Assembly: GCA_965240325.2 (NCBI GenBank)
Contig: OZ251249.1
Span: 868,001 to 932,000 of the forward strand
Direction: 5' to 3'
DNA from: Rebecca billardiae RCC1528
Taxonomy: Eukaryota > Haptophyta
Length of the DNA: 64,000 nt
Positions 23,310 through 36,292 of the stretch are shown in pieces. How positions within the stretch are numbered: position 1 is the stretch's first letter; each line of letters starts with the position of its first letter. Under the pieces are notes generated by a model. That model saw only the letters and a list, made by a program, of their open reading frames with translations. It ran no database searches and had not been told where the DNA came from. The translations under genes and the position numbers were made by a program.

Positions 23310-24592
23310 GGCGGCGGCGGGCTGGCCGACTGGGAGGCGGAAATTTTCGGAAAGTTCCGAGTGGGCGAGGAGGTGGAGGCGATGGACCTGACTGTGCGCG
23401 CGCGCGCGCGCACCGTGCGCGCGCCGTGCGGGGGTGCCGCCGCCGCCGCACGCGCCGCCCCGCGCGCGCCCCGTGCGCTGAGGCGCGGCGCGCACGCCGC
23501 CGCCGCACGCCGCGCCGCCGCCGCCGCGCCGCCGCCGCGCCGCCGCCGCCGCCGCCGCCGCCGCACCGCCTCAGGACGCGTGGTACCGCGGCACGATCGT
23601 GGACGTGACGAGCGGCAAGGTGTGCGTCTCCTTCCACGGCTTCTCCAACGTACGCGCGCGCACGCACGCGCACGCGTCGCGCGCGCCACGCCGCACACAG
23701 CGGCCGCGCCGCGCCGCGGCCGCGCCGCCGAGCGCGGCGCGCGCCGCGCCGCCGCCCGCGCCGCCGCTCACGGCTGGCGGCGCGGCGCGCGGCGCGCGGC
23801 GCGCGGCGGTGGGGCGCACGACGCGTGCGTGCGCAGGACTGGAACGAGTGGATCGCGATCACGTCGGGCCGAGTGTTCCTCGTCGACCGTCAGACCGAGG
23901 CGCACTCTGCCCCCTCGATGTGCGACGGCTGCGGCCGCATCCTGACCGCCAGCCAGCTCGGTGCGCCACCGCCGCCACCGCCGCCGCCGCCGCGCCGCCG
24001 CGCCGGCTGCTGCCGAGGCACAGCGCGCGGCGCCGCGCGGCGTGCTTGGCCGCAGCATCGCACGGCGGGGCCGCGCGCCGCGCGGCGCCGCGCGCCCGAC
24101 GCCCGACGCCCCGCCCGCTCCCGCCGCGCTCACGCCCCCGCCGCGCCGCGCCGCGCCGCCGTGCCGCCGCCGCGGCCCCTTCCCGCGCGCGCGCAGACGC
24201 GCACAAGCGCACGTGCGCGCGCTGGGCGGCGGTGGCGCAGGAGAAGGCACTGCTTCAGCCAGAGCTCAAGATGGCGGCGGCGGGCGGCAGCGCGGGGGCG
24301 GCCGAGGGCGCCACTGCTGTGAGTGGCGGGGCGGCTGCCGCCGACGCGCCCGCCGCGGCCGCGGACGCGGCGCCGCGCTCGGCCGGCGCCAAGCGCGCCG
24401 CCAGCGGCGCCGCCGACGCGGCCGCGGCGGGCGGCCGGTCGGGCGCCAAGCGGCCGAAGGGCGGTGCCGTCGCCGCCGCGGCCGCCGCCGCCGCCGCTGC
24501 CGCCGCCGCCGCCGCCGCGAGCGCCGCGGCGCCGGCCGCCGCGGACGCCAGCGCCGCGTGCGCGAGCGCGTCCGCGCACCCGCCGCCTCCCA

Positions 24593-24626
<34 letters not shown>

Positions 24627-25149
24627 CGGCACGCCAGCGCTCCACTTTGGTGCGCCCATGGCTGTGGCGCGCGCGGCGGCGGTGGTTCGCGGGCAGCCGC
24701 TGCGGCCGGCGGCGCCGCTGCGCGACGCGGGCGTCGGCGCGGTGCTGCTGCCCTCGCTCAAGGGCGCCGCCGCGCTCGAGAGCGACCAGCGCAAGCTGCT
24801 CGAGGCGGCGACGCGCGCGGCCGCGGCGCTGGCGCACCGCTCGCCGCCGGCCGGCGCGGCCGAGGCGCGCGGCGGCGCGGCCGCGGCCGCGGCGGCCGAC
24901 GCGGCGGCCGAGGCGGCGGACGCGGAGATGGCGGAGGCGGCGGAGGAGGACACGGACGGCGGGCGGCTCGGGAGCGGCGCGGGGCTGGGTGGCTCGGGCG
25001 CGGACGCCGCCGCCGAGCCGGGTGACGGCGCGGCTGCCGCCGCCGCCGCCGTCGCCGCCGCCGGCGGCGCGCCCGGCGCCGGCGGCGCTCCGCCGGGCCG
25101 CGAGCCGTCGCCGCCGCCGGAGGAGGACGAGTACAGCGACTACGACTAG
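19076..25149 (+). CDS. Multi-domain protein: CCHC knuckle, DCD-like, AP2-like, Tudor-like, C2HC finger (5 exons)
   Basis: Exons 19076-22603, 22824-23393, 23575-23649, 23837-23960, 24197-25149; 1749 residues. Domains in order: zinc knuckle C19-x2-C22-x4-H27-x4-C32; DCD-like domain about 282-478 (GLVLLCDEALQGW, YLFNLRVRKLLGPF, PIELRVADDLLRLTE); a C710-x2-C713-x9-H723-x3-C727 cluster; AP2/ERF-like domain about 812-900 (SGYKGVYPHH, poly-Gly insert, LWEAQVTV, LGVFPSAREAAIAYAIF); a segment with EFCKEKGLSSSSMSKVAGG; Tudor/knot-like barrel about 1355-1400 (VGEEVEAMDLTDAWYRGTI, HGFSNDWNEWI), split over three exons; and C1420-x2-C1423-x11-H1435-x3-C1439. Splicing at each junction reconstructs these motifs, which supports the model. 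Long poly-Gly tracts link the domains and an acidic tail ends EEDEYSDYD. Likely nuclear, binding nucleic acid and perhaps modified histones. DCD domains are otherwise known from plant stress/cell-death proteins. Function is inferred; I know no protein with this domain set. Confidence 0.85.
20899..21024 (+). repeat. (GGC)n coding microsatellite, poly-Gly
   Basis: Two long glycine runs, nearly pure GGC codons, interrupted by one GAG. Other GGC runs lie at 19083-19115, 19667-19704, 22450-22495 and 23254-23320. Confidence 0.95.
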
Positions 25150-25452
25150 CGGAGTCCGGGCGGACGGGCGCTCGGTGCGCCGGGCCTGCGGTGTGCTCGC
25201 CGCTGAGGCCCGGTGCTGACGACGGTGGCGCCGTCGTGCGCACGACCATCGACCATCAGCCACGCCTGCGCACGGGGCGGGAGTAGGGGCGCCATCGTGT
25301 ACTGCACTTGAGAGTCCGGCGCTTGTTTAGTAGTGTGCCGCAGTGCCGGACTACTCCAGCAGCCCCCGGTGGAAGTTGAAAGCAGAACAGGCGCGCCGCG
25401 CCAGGCGGCAGAGTGCTGGCGTGCGTTGGGCTTCGCTCGCGGGCGCTGGGAG
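25150..25452. other. Intergenic between two plus-strand genes
   Basis: The 3' end of one gene and the presumed promoter/5' UTR of the YIP1-family gene. No distinct element recognised. Confidence 0.4.
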
Positions 25453-27676
<2,224 letters not shown>

Positions 27677-28025
27677 GCCTGGGCCGCGCGCGCGCACGAA
27701 CGCCGCCACCCGCTGCTGGAAAATGAATGAATTCATGCAACTCATTATTCATCGTCGTCGTCGATCTATATATGATTTATAACGACACAGGTAGGACGGC
27801 GCAGGTCTGCTCCTGATTCGTCGTCGGCAGTGCAGCATGCCCGATATCGTCGACACGAAGTCGGCGCGCTGATATGGTGGCGAGCTGCTGGAGCGCGATC
27901 CACCTGCGCTGCGCGGCTCGCATGGACCTGCTGTGCCCCGAGCGAGGGCGAGGGCGCAGGTCCGGATGTCAGCCGACGGCCGTCTCAGCCGCTGGGCCCT
28001 GGCAGCGGGTGATCCGGCGGTGATG
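27677..28025. other. Intergenic; no gene seen
   Basis: The 3' flank of the YIP1-family gene, AT-richer near 27720-27800 (contains tctatatatgatttat). Confidence 0.45.
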
Positions 28026-28734
28026 TCAGTCGTCCCTGCCCGTGTTATCGGCCCTGCGCGGGCCGCGTGCGCGCTTGCCGCTCTGCTCAGCTGGCTTGCT
28101 GGCGGCGGCTGGCGCTGCTGCGGCGTGCAGGGTACGCTTTGCCCCCGACTGCTGCGCATCCTCGTCGTCCGAGTCGTCGTCCATAGGCGAGCAGTCTCGG
28201 TCCGCGTGGGGGACAGCAGCTGGAGCAGGCGCAGGCCGCTGCGGGCATAGAGGCCGCCAGCCGCGCCGCCTTGCGCTCCTGGCGTTTCTCGACGGCGCGC
28301 CGCGACGAGGTGCGGCGGCTCGATGGAGATCGAATCCGCCTGCCCTGCGCGTCACGCCGAGGCCCGCGCTTCCCGCGCCGAGGCTTCTTCTTCCGCTTCT
28401 GAAAGTGCTGCTGCTCGCCGTTTGCAGCCTGCACTCCAGTACCCGAGCCCTGCGCGGCGAGCGGGCGCGCCGGCGGAGCCGACTTGCGCGCTCGGCGCGG
28501 GGCGGGATGCAGGGGAGCTTTAGAAGGCGCGCCACCACCTCCCTCGCGCCGCTGGCTGCCACCAGCGGGGGTTCCCTGTGGAGAAGCATCAGGCCCTTGC
28601 GCATCAGGCGGACGCACAGCCACCGTCAGACGGACACTCCCATCTGGCAGGAGGGAGATGTGCACCGCGCGCGGGAGGCCGTCGGCGGCGGTGAGCCTTG
28701 CTGCGTCACGCCAAAGGCGGACGTAGAGGCGCAC
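28026..28734 (-). pseudogene. Two-frame coding remnant, basic then acidic
   Basis: On the minus strand one frame starts at ATG 28734 (MRLYVRLWRDAARLTAADGL, then HISLLPDGSVRLTVAVRPP) and runs through a Lys/Arg-rich segment (KRKKKPRRGKRGPRRDAQGR). The normal-looking coding signal then moves to another frame near 28220-28180, which reads MDDDSDDEDAQQSGAKRTL and ends at TGA 28026-28028. No GT-AG intron nearby joins the two. Either a frameshifted (decayed) gene or an unrecognised intron is present. No family identified; a nuclear protein is plausible from the charged tails. Confidence 0.35.
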
Positions 28735-29160
28735 TCAACGATCCGACAGCCCCTCGGGCACAGCAGCGCAGTCACGTCGAGGTCGTCCTGCCTGTGCGAT
28801 GCAAAAAAAACGAAGCAATTTCACTCGGCGCGGATTTCGATGCCCACGTATGTCAATTATTGTGGTGGGTACGGGCCGTTGAGCATTCGAGCCTGCGATG
28901 AATATGGAATATGACCGGTATTTTCAGCAGTTGCCAACGATTGGCTCACCGGCGCCGGTGGGGAGCTCCTTAATGACGTACAAGACCAATCAGCAGTAAA
29001 TAGTGGCGTTTCCGAAGGCTGTGCTTGCCGATTACACACAACGGAATCGCGGAACGTCGGAATCGTACAGTATCCAAACCAGCGGTCGATTCGTGCGTGA
29101 CTGCGTGAGCGTGGGTAGGGTCTCGGCAGCACCCCCTACGCCGCACCCCGCCCCGCGGCC
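28735..29160 (+). promoter_or_regulatory. AT-rich island with CCAAT and TGACGT words
   Basis: Low-GC region directly upstream of the 29161 gene. It contains gaccaatcagcag (about 28981), an inverted ATTGG (about 28940) and TGACGTA (about 28975), all within 230 bp of the start codon. A promoter is inferred from position and words only. Confidence 0.35.
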
Positions 29161-30271
29161 ATGCGGCCGACCTGCGGGCCCGTCTCGCCGGCGGACATCG
29201 AGTCCGGGCCGCCTTCGTTCCGCCCCGCGCGCACCGACCCCGCGAGCGGCGCCGCCGAGCCCGACGGCGGCGCGGGCGGCGAGGCGGCGCGGCTGCGCGC
29301 GCAGCTCGAGCGCGCGCGCGCGACCGGCCGGCGGCGGCAGCGGCGCGTGCAGCTGCCGCTGCTCGGCGCGGGGCTGGTGAGCCTGCTCATCGGCGTCTTC
29401 TCGCAGCTCGTCCTCCTGCCCGACGCCGCCATGCGCGCCTTCCGCCTCTTCTCGCTCGCGGGCGCGGCGTGCGCGGCGCTCGCGCTGCTGCCGACCGACC
29501 GCCGCGCGATCCCGCTGACGGCGGCTGTGCTCTGGGTGGTCGCCGTGACCGCCGCGGTGTTCCGGGTGCTCTCCGTGCTCGCCCTCCGCGCTAGCGCCCC
29601 GTGCCTCGGCTGCCTCCACCTCCACGCCGTCTGGCTGCTCTGCGACGCGCTGCTCGGCGCGTGCCTTGCGCTCAGCTCCGCGCGGCTGCTCGCCATCGTT
29701 CTCGACGCGGCCGCGGCGGGCGTGTGCGGCGGGTGCGGCGCGTGGCTCGCGGCGGCGCTGGCCGCGGCGCTGCGCGCCGAGCTGGGCACCTCGCGCCGAC
29801 GCCTCGCCTACCTCTGGCGCGCCCTCGGCCACCACCTCCTCGCCACCGCGCCCATCGTCGCCGCGCGCGAGCTGTGGACGCACGCGCACGCGGCCGCGCG
29901 CGCGCCGCCGCCGGTGGTCGGACTGATCGTGGTGACGACGGCGATGCACTTCGGCGTGGGCTGGCTCGGGCTCTCGCCGGGCGCGCGCAGCCACGTGCAG
30001 TGCTGGCTCCAGTCGCGCGGCGAGGCCGTCGAGTCCGCCGCCACCGTCGCCGCCCTCCTCGGCGAGTGGTCGCCGCAGCACGCGACGGCGCGCGCGCGGC
30101 AGCTGTTTGTAACAGTCGCGCCCGGAACGGTGCCGGTGGTGGCGCTGCGGCAGGCGGCGCGCCCCGGCGGCGGCGTGGGCGGCGGCCGGCCGTGGCCGCG
30201 CGCGCGCGCGCGACGCTCCGTCCAGTGGGCGCTCGAGCTGCGCCTCTCGCGGCCGAGCGACGGCGGCGGCT

Positions 30272-30311
<40 letters not shown>

Positions 30312-32137
30312 CTGCGGCGATCGCGGCCGCGCGGCCGCGGCCGAGTCGGATGCTGCCGCCCTCAGCCCCACGGCCGTGCAGCGCACGCGCGCGCTGTACC
30401 AGCGGGTGCTCGCCTCGCCGTGCCGGCTGGGCGAGTGCGACGCCTTCATCAGGTGAGCGAGCGCCCGCCCTGCGCGCGGCTGTGCCGTGCCGCCGCCGCC
30501 GCGCCGAGAGCCGCCGTGCAGAGCCGCCGCGCCGCGCCGCGCGCGCGCGCTGTGTTCGCTCGCGCCCTCCCGACCCGAGCCCCACCCCGCGCCCACGCGA
30601 CCCGCGCCCCGCCGCGCGCGCCCGCAGCCACTCGTGGCACGACGACCCGGCGCCCAAGGTGGCGGCGCTGCGCGCGTGGCACGCGCGCTTCGCGAGCGCG
30701 CACGGCCGCGCGCCGCGCGTGTGGCTGGACGCGCTGTGCCTTGGGGCAGACGCGCCCGCGGAGGCGCTCGCGTGCCTGCCGCTGTTCCTCACCGGGAGCG
30801 CGCGCTTCGTCGCGCTGGTCGGCCCGACGTGGGCCGAGCGCCTCTGGTGCCTCGTCGAGGTGCGCGCGCGCCGCGGCGTGCGCGCGCGCGCCGCGGCGTG
30901 CGCGCGCGCGCCGCGCGCCGCGTCCGCTGCCGCGGCCGGCGCGGGCGCGCGGGCGCGACGCCCGATGCGTGCGCACGTGCGCGCGCGCACGCCTGCCTGC
31001 TAACCCTAACCCTAACCCTAACCCTAACCCTACCCCCGGCTGCGTGCGCAGCTCTCCGTCTTCGTCGCGATGGGCGGCAGCGAGGAGGACGTCGAGCTCA
31101 TCTTCCTGCCCCCGCCCTCGCCCAGCCCCGACGCGTGGCCCGGCGGCCGCCGCCCGCACCAAGTGCCAGAGGCGGCGGGGGCGGCGGCGCGCGCGCGTGG
31201 CGGCGGGGCGGGCGGCGGGGCTGGCGCGGAGCCGCGCGCGCTCGGGCCGCAGCCGCAGCCGCAGCGGGCGCGCACCCGCGCGGTGGCGGCGGCGGTGCAG
31301 CGCATGTCGCGCGCGCACACGGCGCCGCCGTCCCGAAGCCGAACGCCGCCGCGGCCGCGCGCGCGCGCGCGCACGCCGCCGCGCGCGCGCGCGCCGCCTC
31401 GGCCGCGCGCGCCGCCCCGCACCGTGCCCGCGTGGGCGGCGGCGGTCGGCGGCGGTCCCGAGGGCGCGAGCGCGGCGCATCCGCGCGGCGCGGACACGCC
31501 GGCGGTGGCGCTGCTCGGCAAGGCCTCCGCGCAGCGCGCGGCGCCGCCCCCGCCGGCCGACTGCGCGTTCGTGCGGCGCACGGCCACGCGGCTCCAGCGC
31601 GTGGCCGTGGCGCGCGCGCGCTGCTCCAACAGAGCCGACCGCGACCGCTTGCTGTCGACGGTGGAGGCGGGCTTTGGCGGGCTCGGCGCGTACGACGTGC
31701 ACATCCGCGCACTGCTCGCGCGCCGCACCGCCGCGGCGGGCGTGACCGCCGCGCCTCCCCAGCCGGAGGCGGGCGCAGGCCACGAGCTCCCGGCAGCGCG
31801 CGGCGGCGACGACGGCGCGGCCTCGCCGCGCGCTGGGCGCGCCGGCGCCGGACCGGCCGCCGCCGCCGACGGCGCGGCCGCGCGTCAACCCGCCGCCGCA
31901 GGGGCGTGCGCCGCCGCGCCTGCCGCCGCCGACGACGAGCCGCGCAGGCGGCGCACGCGCGCGCCCGCCGCCGGGGCGCAGGCGTCGGCGCGCGTCGCCC
32001 CGGTCGCCGACGTGCCGCCGCCGTCGCTAGTGGTGGCGGCGGCGGTGGCCGCAGCGGACGCGCGGCGGTGTGCGCGCGGCGCCGCCGTTATTCAGTACGC
32101 GGGTCCGCGTCGCCGCGCCGACGACGCCGACGGTTAG
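29161..32137 (+). CDS. Polytopic membrane protein with SHSWHDD-type domain, 3 exons
   Basis: Exons 29161-30452, 30628-30859, 31052-32137; 869 residues. After a short acidic N-terminus and an Arg-rich patch, residues about 60-270 contain six or more hydrophobic segments. A ~12-residue poly-Asp run lies near residue 371. The exon 1/2 junction (phase 2) creates FISHSWHDDPAPKVAAL, followed by PRVWLDALCLGAD, LPLFLTGSARFVALVGPTW, AERLWCLVE and, after intron 2, LSVFVAMGGSEEDVEL. This resembles a signalling-type domain (S-H-S-W..D, WLD..C.., LP.FL.G, LVG.TY..RLWC.VE) seen in large families of oomycetes and microalgae and compared by some with TIR/heterokaryon-type folds; that assignment is from memory and tentative. 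The C-terminal third is Ala/Arg/Pro-rich and probably disordered. Intron 2 ends with telomere-like repeats. The function is probably membrane signalling, unproven. Confidence 0.75.
31001..31033 (+). repeat. Telomere-like CCCTAA array before a 3' splice site
   Basis: About five CCCTAA units lie 18-50 nt upstream of the intron-2 acceptor (tgcgcag|ctctccgtc, intron ending at 31051). The C-rich strand is the sense strand. Confidence 0.95.
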
Positions 32138-32216
32138 CCAGCCGCAGCAGGGCCGTATATTCGTACGTAGTATATAGTGCATGATGACGCGACGATGATA
32201 TGCTTATATATAAATT

Positions 32217-32269
<53 letters not shown>

Positions 32270-32677
32270 ACGACGTGGCAGCATCGGACAAGCGTCAGGC
32301 TTAGAGTGCAACAGACACATAGAATGCGTCCGCGCCTTCCGTCCAGGTCAGACAGTGCGCCACCCGCAGCCCTGCCCCCCTACGGGAGCGGGGCCGGGAT
32401 GGAGCACCGCCTCGGCCTGGGTCACGCGGCGGCGACGGCAGATGCCGCCGCGGCCGAGCGCCTTCCGGAGCACTTGGATGAGGGTGAGGTCGTAGTCGAT
32501 GTCGCCGCCCGCCGACCTAGCGGCGCCAGCAGCTCCGGCAAGCGGCAGCCGCGGCTGTCGCCCCCGTGCGCCCGCGTGGGCGCCTGGATGAGGATGAGGT
32601 CGTAGTACGCGTCGCCGCGCGCCGGCCAAGCGGCGCGCAGCTGCAGAAGAGGGGCTTGGAGAGTATATATTAACGGC
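32138..32677. other. Intergenic with a long (AT)n run
   Basis: Contains an (AT)n microsatellite at 32219-32266. The rest has short open frames only, including a diverged repeated word (cttggatgagggtgaggtcgt near 32472 and cctggatgaggatgaggtcgt near 32582, about 110 bp apart). Confidence 0.55.
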
Positions 32678-33411
32678 GTGGTATGCAACGGGCAGGCGTC
32701 AGAGGCAGCAAGCTGTAGTATATATATGACGTCAATAGCGGCGCGGGTGAAAATCCCATTTTCTGGCCTGTCCGGGCGGAAAATCCGGCTGCTCGGATCT
32801 GACCGGACCGGGACCCGGACAGCACAGTATCTAGGGACCAGACACTTTTACATCTTCGTTCTCTTCGGATTTGAGCATGGGGCGGCGCCCCATTTGCACA
32901 GTCAAAAGACCGCGGGTGTAAAAGCAACCGTTGTCGAGTTCGATGTAGCGGCTGGGCGAATTAGTGAACAAAAAAACATTTCACGACTAATATCACGAGA
33001 CACTTGCGCCCACGGCCGCGATGGCGTGCCGCCGTCCACCCACGACGGAGTCGTGGACGGACATCGCTACACAGCCTACGCGACAGGCGTTGTCGTGATC
33101 GAGGTGCCCGTGCCCATTGTCGATAGCCAAACGATTGGCACGACGACCTGGCACCACATCTGCGTCAAGCGCGGCGAGGCCGTGGTCCAGCGCGTGTGCG
33201 GCAAGCTGGCCGATGTGCGGACGTCGTCGGGTGGCGCAGGGGCTCCTGCCGATGCTACCTGGCGGCTGCTGCGGGGCCTGCTGCCGTGGTCGAGCCTGAG
33301 GCAGAGGGTGAGTCAACCGCGGAGCAGCTCAACGCTTCCGAGATCGAGCTGCGCGCGGTCGGACCAGATGACGGCCCGCGGCCGTCCAAGCGCACACGCA
33401 AGGACGCCTGA
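32678..33411 (+). pseudogene. Coding remnant with a frame change
   Basis: One plus-strand frame reads coding-like through VVEFDVAAGRISEQKNISRL, YTAYATGVVVIEVPVPIVD and TTTWHHICVKRGEAVVQRVC (to about 33225). The signal then moves to another frame (about 33270-33411) reading AAVVEPEAEGESTAEQLN...PSKRTRKDA and a stop. A TGACGTCA (CRE-type) palindrome lies at about 32727-32734 near the start of the low-GC segment. No family recognised. Probably a decayed gene or transposon fragment. Confidence 0.35.
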
Positions 33412-33516
33412 GCACACGCGTTCAGTCCGAGCAAAGCCTGGTCGGCGTACGAGCGCGAGCCAGCTCAGACACGGCACGAGCGCACGCGTGACGGCTCGTA
33501 CGATGAGCTCGTCGGC

Positions 33517-33942
33517 TTGGTCATCGGGCTGCTGTCGCTCGTCGCCTCGCTTGTCACGTCACACTCAGCTGAGCAGAGACATCACTCCCGCCGTTCAGCT
33601 GCCATCGACGAGGACGAGGCGGCCAAGGCGGCGGCGGCTCAAACGCCTGGAGGAGGAGCACAGGAGGAGGATGAGCTCCCAGCGCTGAGCCTGTGGGGCC
33701 GCGCCGAGGCCAGGCACCGCGGCCAGCGGCTGCAGTCGCGGGTAGCTGCCGGACAGCAGCTCGGCGGCACACGCTCACTCATACGTCGATCCTCTTGCTC
33801 GAGAGTCGAGGCGGCGGGCAAGGTGCAGGCCGCACGCGAGCTTGCTGAGCGTGCGCAGGCCGAGCCGCAGCTGAGCCCCGAGGGTGCTCGGGACGCCGCG
33901 TGCGCAAGCAGGCCGCCTCGCAGCACTTGGTGCTTCGCATAA
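33517..33942 (+). CDS. Hypothetical short ORF, uncertain
   Basis: A 141-codon frame with a hydrophobic start (MVIGLLSLVASLV), an acidic/Ala-rich middle and a Glu/Ala-rich, possibly helical end (KVQAARELAERAQAEPQL). It lies in the decayed-sequence zone and has no recognisable domain. It could be the continuation of the remnant at 32678-33411. Confidence 0.2.
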   Translation: MVIGLLSLVASLVTSHSAEQRHHSRRSAAIDEDEAAKAAAAQTPGGGAQEEDELPALSLWGRAEARHRGQRLQSRVAAGQQLGGTRSLIRRSSCSRVEAAGKVQAARELAERAQAEPQLSPEGARDAACASRPPRSTWCFA

Positions 33943-35630
33943 TAAGTAATAACTACGCTGATACTACTACCCGTCTACCCGAAAAAATTTCTTCGTCACT
34001 GCGTGCGCTTTTTTCCCTTTCTTATTATTTTATTCCTTATTCGCGTATTAAATGCCCGCGTATTAAATGCCGCGTTTCCGCCTCCCCAGTGCGGAAGTGC
34101 GCCATAATAAATGGGAATTCCACCCAATACAGCGGGTTATCGCGGAACCGCTGCTATATATATATATATATGACCGCGTTCCGCGGTCCTTTTCCGTAGA
34201 ACGAACGTAGTTCGGGGCCCGCGGTGGCGGTGCACCCTCCGTCGCAGTCGTCCCGTACACGTGTAACTAGACTCCATCCCACCTTGACTGCCCCCCAGCC
34301 CCGTTTTTGGCCGCACGATTGCGAATCTCAGAGTTACTTGGCCAGTCAATGTTTAGAGTTTTGAAGAAGGCGAAAGACTATCTGGCGGCCGAAACGAGGG
34401 ACGGCTGTCCCGATGGCGTTCCGGCCGCGAAGTCCGCCGGTGCCTTGCCCGAGGGCGGCCGATCAGTGGCGCCTAGCCCGGTCGTCCGCGCGGTTGTGTC
34501 AGCGCACGCGCCATGTGTGTGCCCCCCGCTGTCACGGCATGTTGTGCGCCAGCACCGTGGGAGCTCCTCGCCTGTTCCTGTCACTCACGGCCAAGCGACG
34601 GTGCAGAGATCTTCAGTCCGAGCCCGCGACTGCTGAACTTCTGTGATACGTGTGCGAATCCTTGCAGAAAAGCACGCTCTGCTCCCGCAAATCTACCTGG
34701 CGAACGTGCGCTGGTGTCAATACTTCACGCAGTGCACAAATGCCATGGCGAATCAGTCTTCCCTGCGTGTCACAGGCCTTGGCGTTTGCACATCGATAAG
34801 CTAACGGAGACGAGTCCCGACGAGCTGCGTATGGCTGTGGTCGCATGTATTGTGGGCGTCGAACGCCGGAGAAGGTGGTGGCTGAAGGCGATAGAAGTAT
34901 GCTCTCCCATCGGGTACAAGCCAGGCTTGGAAGACGTCTGCTTGCATCACACACACAGCTTACGCCGACCCGTGCGACGTGAAGCGCCTCAAGCGTGACG
35001 GAAGCAACCCAAGGTGCGCGCAAGGCGTGAGGAGCAGGGTGATCTAACCTTACGCGGGCCTGCTCATCTAGCAGCGCACTCAGTAGATCGCCCCCGTCCT
35101 CAGGCGCACGATGACCACCGAATCGTGAATGTGTAGACGCTGACGCGTGCCAGCTTGCGGCGAGCAGCGACCGAGTGCCGCGGACTCGGGCCTCGCGCAA
35201 GAACAAGCAGGTTTTTTTGGCGCGGAGGACGCTAGCATGACCTGCACGTACAGCGGGGAGATTGTTTGCAAGGCGTGCCCTACATACAGCTCGCGTGCCC
35301 CTCAGATATCCCGCGCGGAGAACGTCAGCAGCCCAGCATCGCAGTCCGCGCCGCAGACCCAACCACTCAGCTCCGCCCCTCGCCCACCACGAGACGGCGA
35401 GATACCGACGAAGTGGAACGGAGCGAGCTCTATTTCCTATCGGGGCTCGCGGGAGCCGATGTGATCATTTTTCATTGAGCGAAGCCCGAGCTGGCTTCCC
35501 ATTGGACGGATTGGCGGCTGCGCTACTCCGCAAGGCGAAACACTTACAGCTTCACATCCCGAAAATGCAAGTTTGGACAATAGAGTGAGGCACCCTCCTC
35601 CAATGAAATTGCTGAAAATCCCGACGAAAC
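33943..35630. other. Gene-poor, AT-richer sequence
   Basis: Contains a short tandem duplication (gcgtattaaatgc twice near 34045-34075) and an inverted repeat CGCGGAAC...GTTCCGCG around a TA run (about 34140-34190). Several non-conserved open frames on both strands are not supported as genes. Confidence 0.45.
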
Positions 35631-35652
35631 TTTACTGACGTACGTCAGTAAA
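35631..35652. promoter_or_regulatory. 22-bp perfect palindrome with TGACGTACGTCA core
   Basis: The sequence tttactgacgt followed by its exact reverse complement acgtcagtaaa. The core resembles paired bZIP/CRE half-sites. It lies in an AT-rich island with no gene immediately adjacent, so function is unknown. Confidence 0.5.
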
Positions 35653-35810
35653 CGCAATCTCCGGGAGATATGGCCATTTCCGCCCACTGGGGTCATTCAA
35701 GGTGAGCGGCGCGCCGCCCCAGCGCCGCGCCGCCGCCGGCGTGCGCCGAGTGTGGATGTCGGTCGTCGGCCGAGCTGCCCTCATCACAGACGGCCCTTAC
35801 CTGACCCCCT

Positions 35811-36170
35811 GCGCGTGCGCGACGGCCGACAGGCGGATGCGACTCGGCGTGATCGACGCACGAGCGCGACTCTTGCACGCCAGGCCACCGGCGGAGCTGA
35901 CTGACTCAGCCAGGGAGCCGGACGGCGCGGGACCGCGCGGATTCGACCGTTCGTTCGGGCCTGCCGCTGACCGTCGTCGCCGCGACGCCAGCAGCGCAGG
36001 AGTAGATGATCTGCAGGTCAGTAGGGTTCGACCTGCGCGCCTGCGCGACGGCCGACAGGCGGGCGCGAGGCGTGAGCGACGCATGAGCGCGACTCTACGT
36101 GCACACTCCAGGCACCACGCGGCCGAGCTGACTGACCGCGAGCCAGGGAGCACGGTGCGAGCAGCCATGC
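35811..36170. repeat. Diverged tandem duplication, ~230-bp period
   Basis: A segment beginning cgcgacggccgacaggcgg occurs at about 35817 and again at about 36047. Both copies continue with acgcatgagcgcgact-like and gagctgactga-like words. No coding signal is shared across the copies. Confidence 0.6.
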
Positions 36171-36292
36171 AGCACCGGTGCTTGCGCGCGCCGCGCGTGC
36201 ACGGGGTGACACACCTCGGTCAGGCTCGGCACGCGTCGCAGAGGCACGGCCAGCTCTGGGCACGCCAGGCGCCCAGGCCACGCGGAGGCTGA

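Noticed and set aside
36020-36040. Possible tRNA T-loop (gggttcgacc)
   Set aside because: No upstream A box or cloverleaf.
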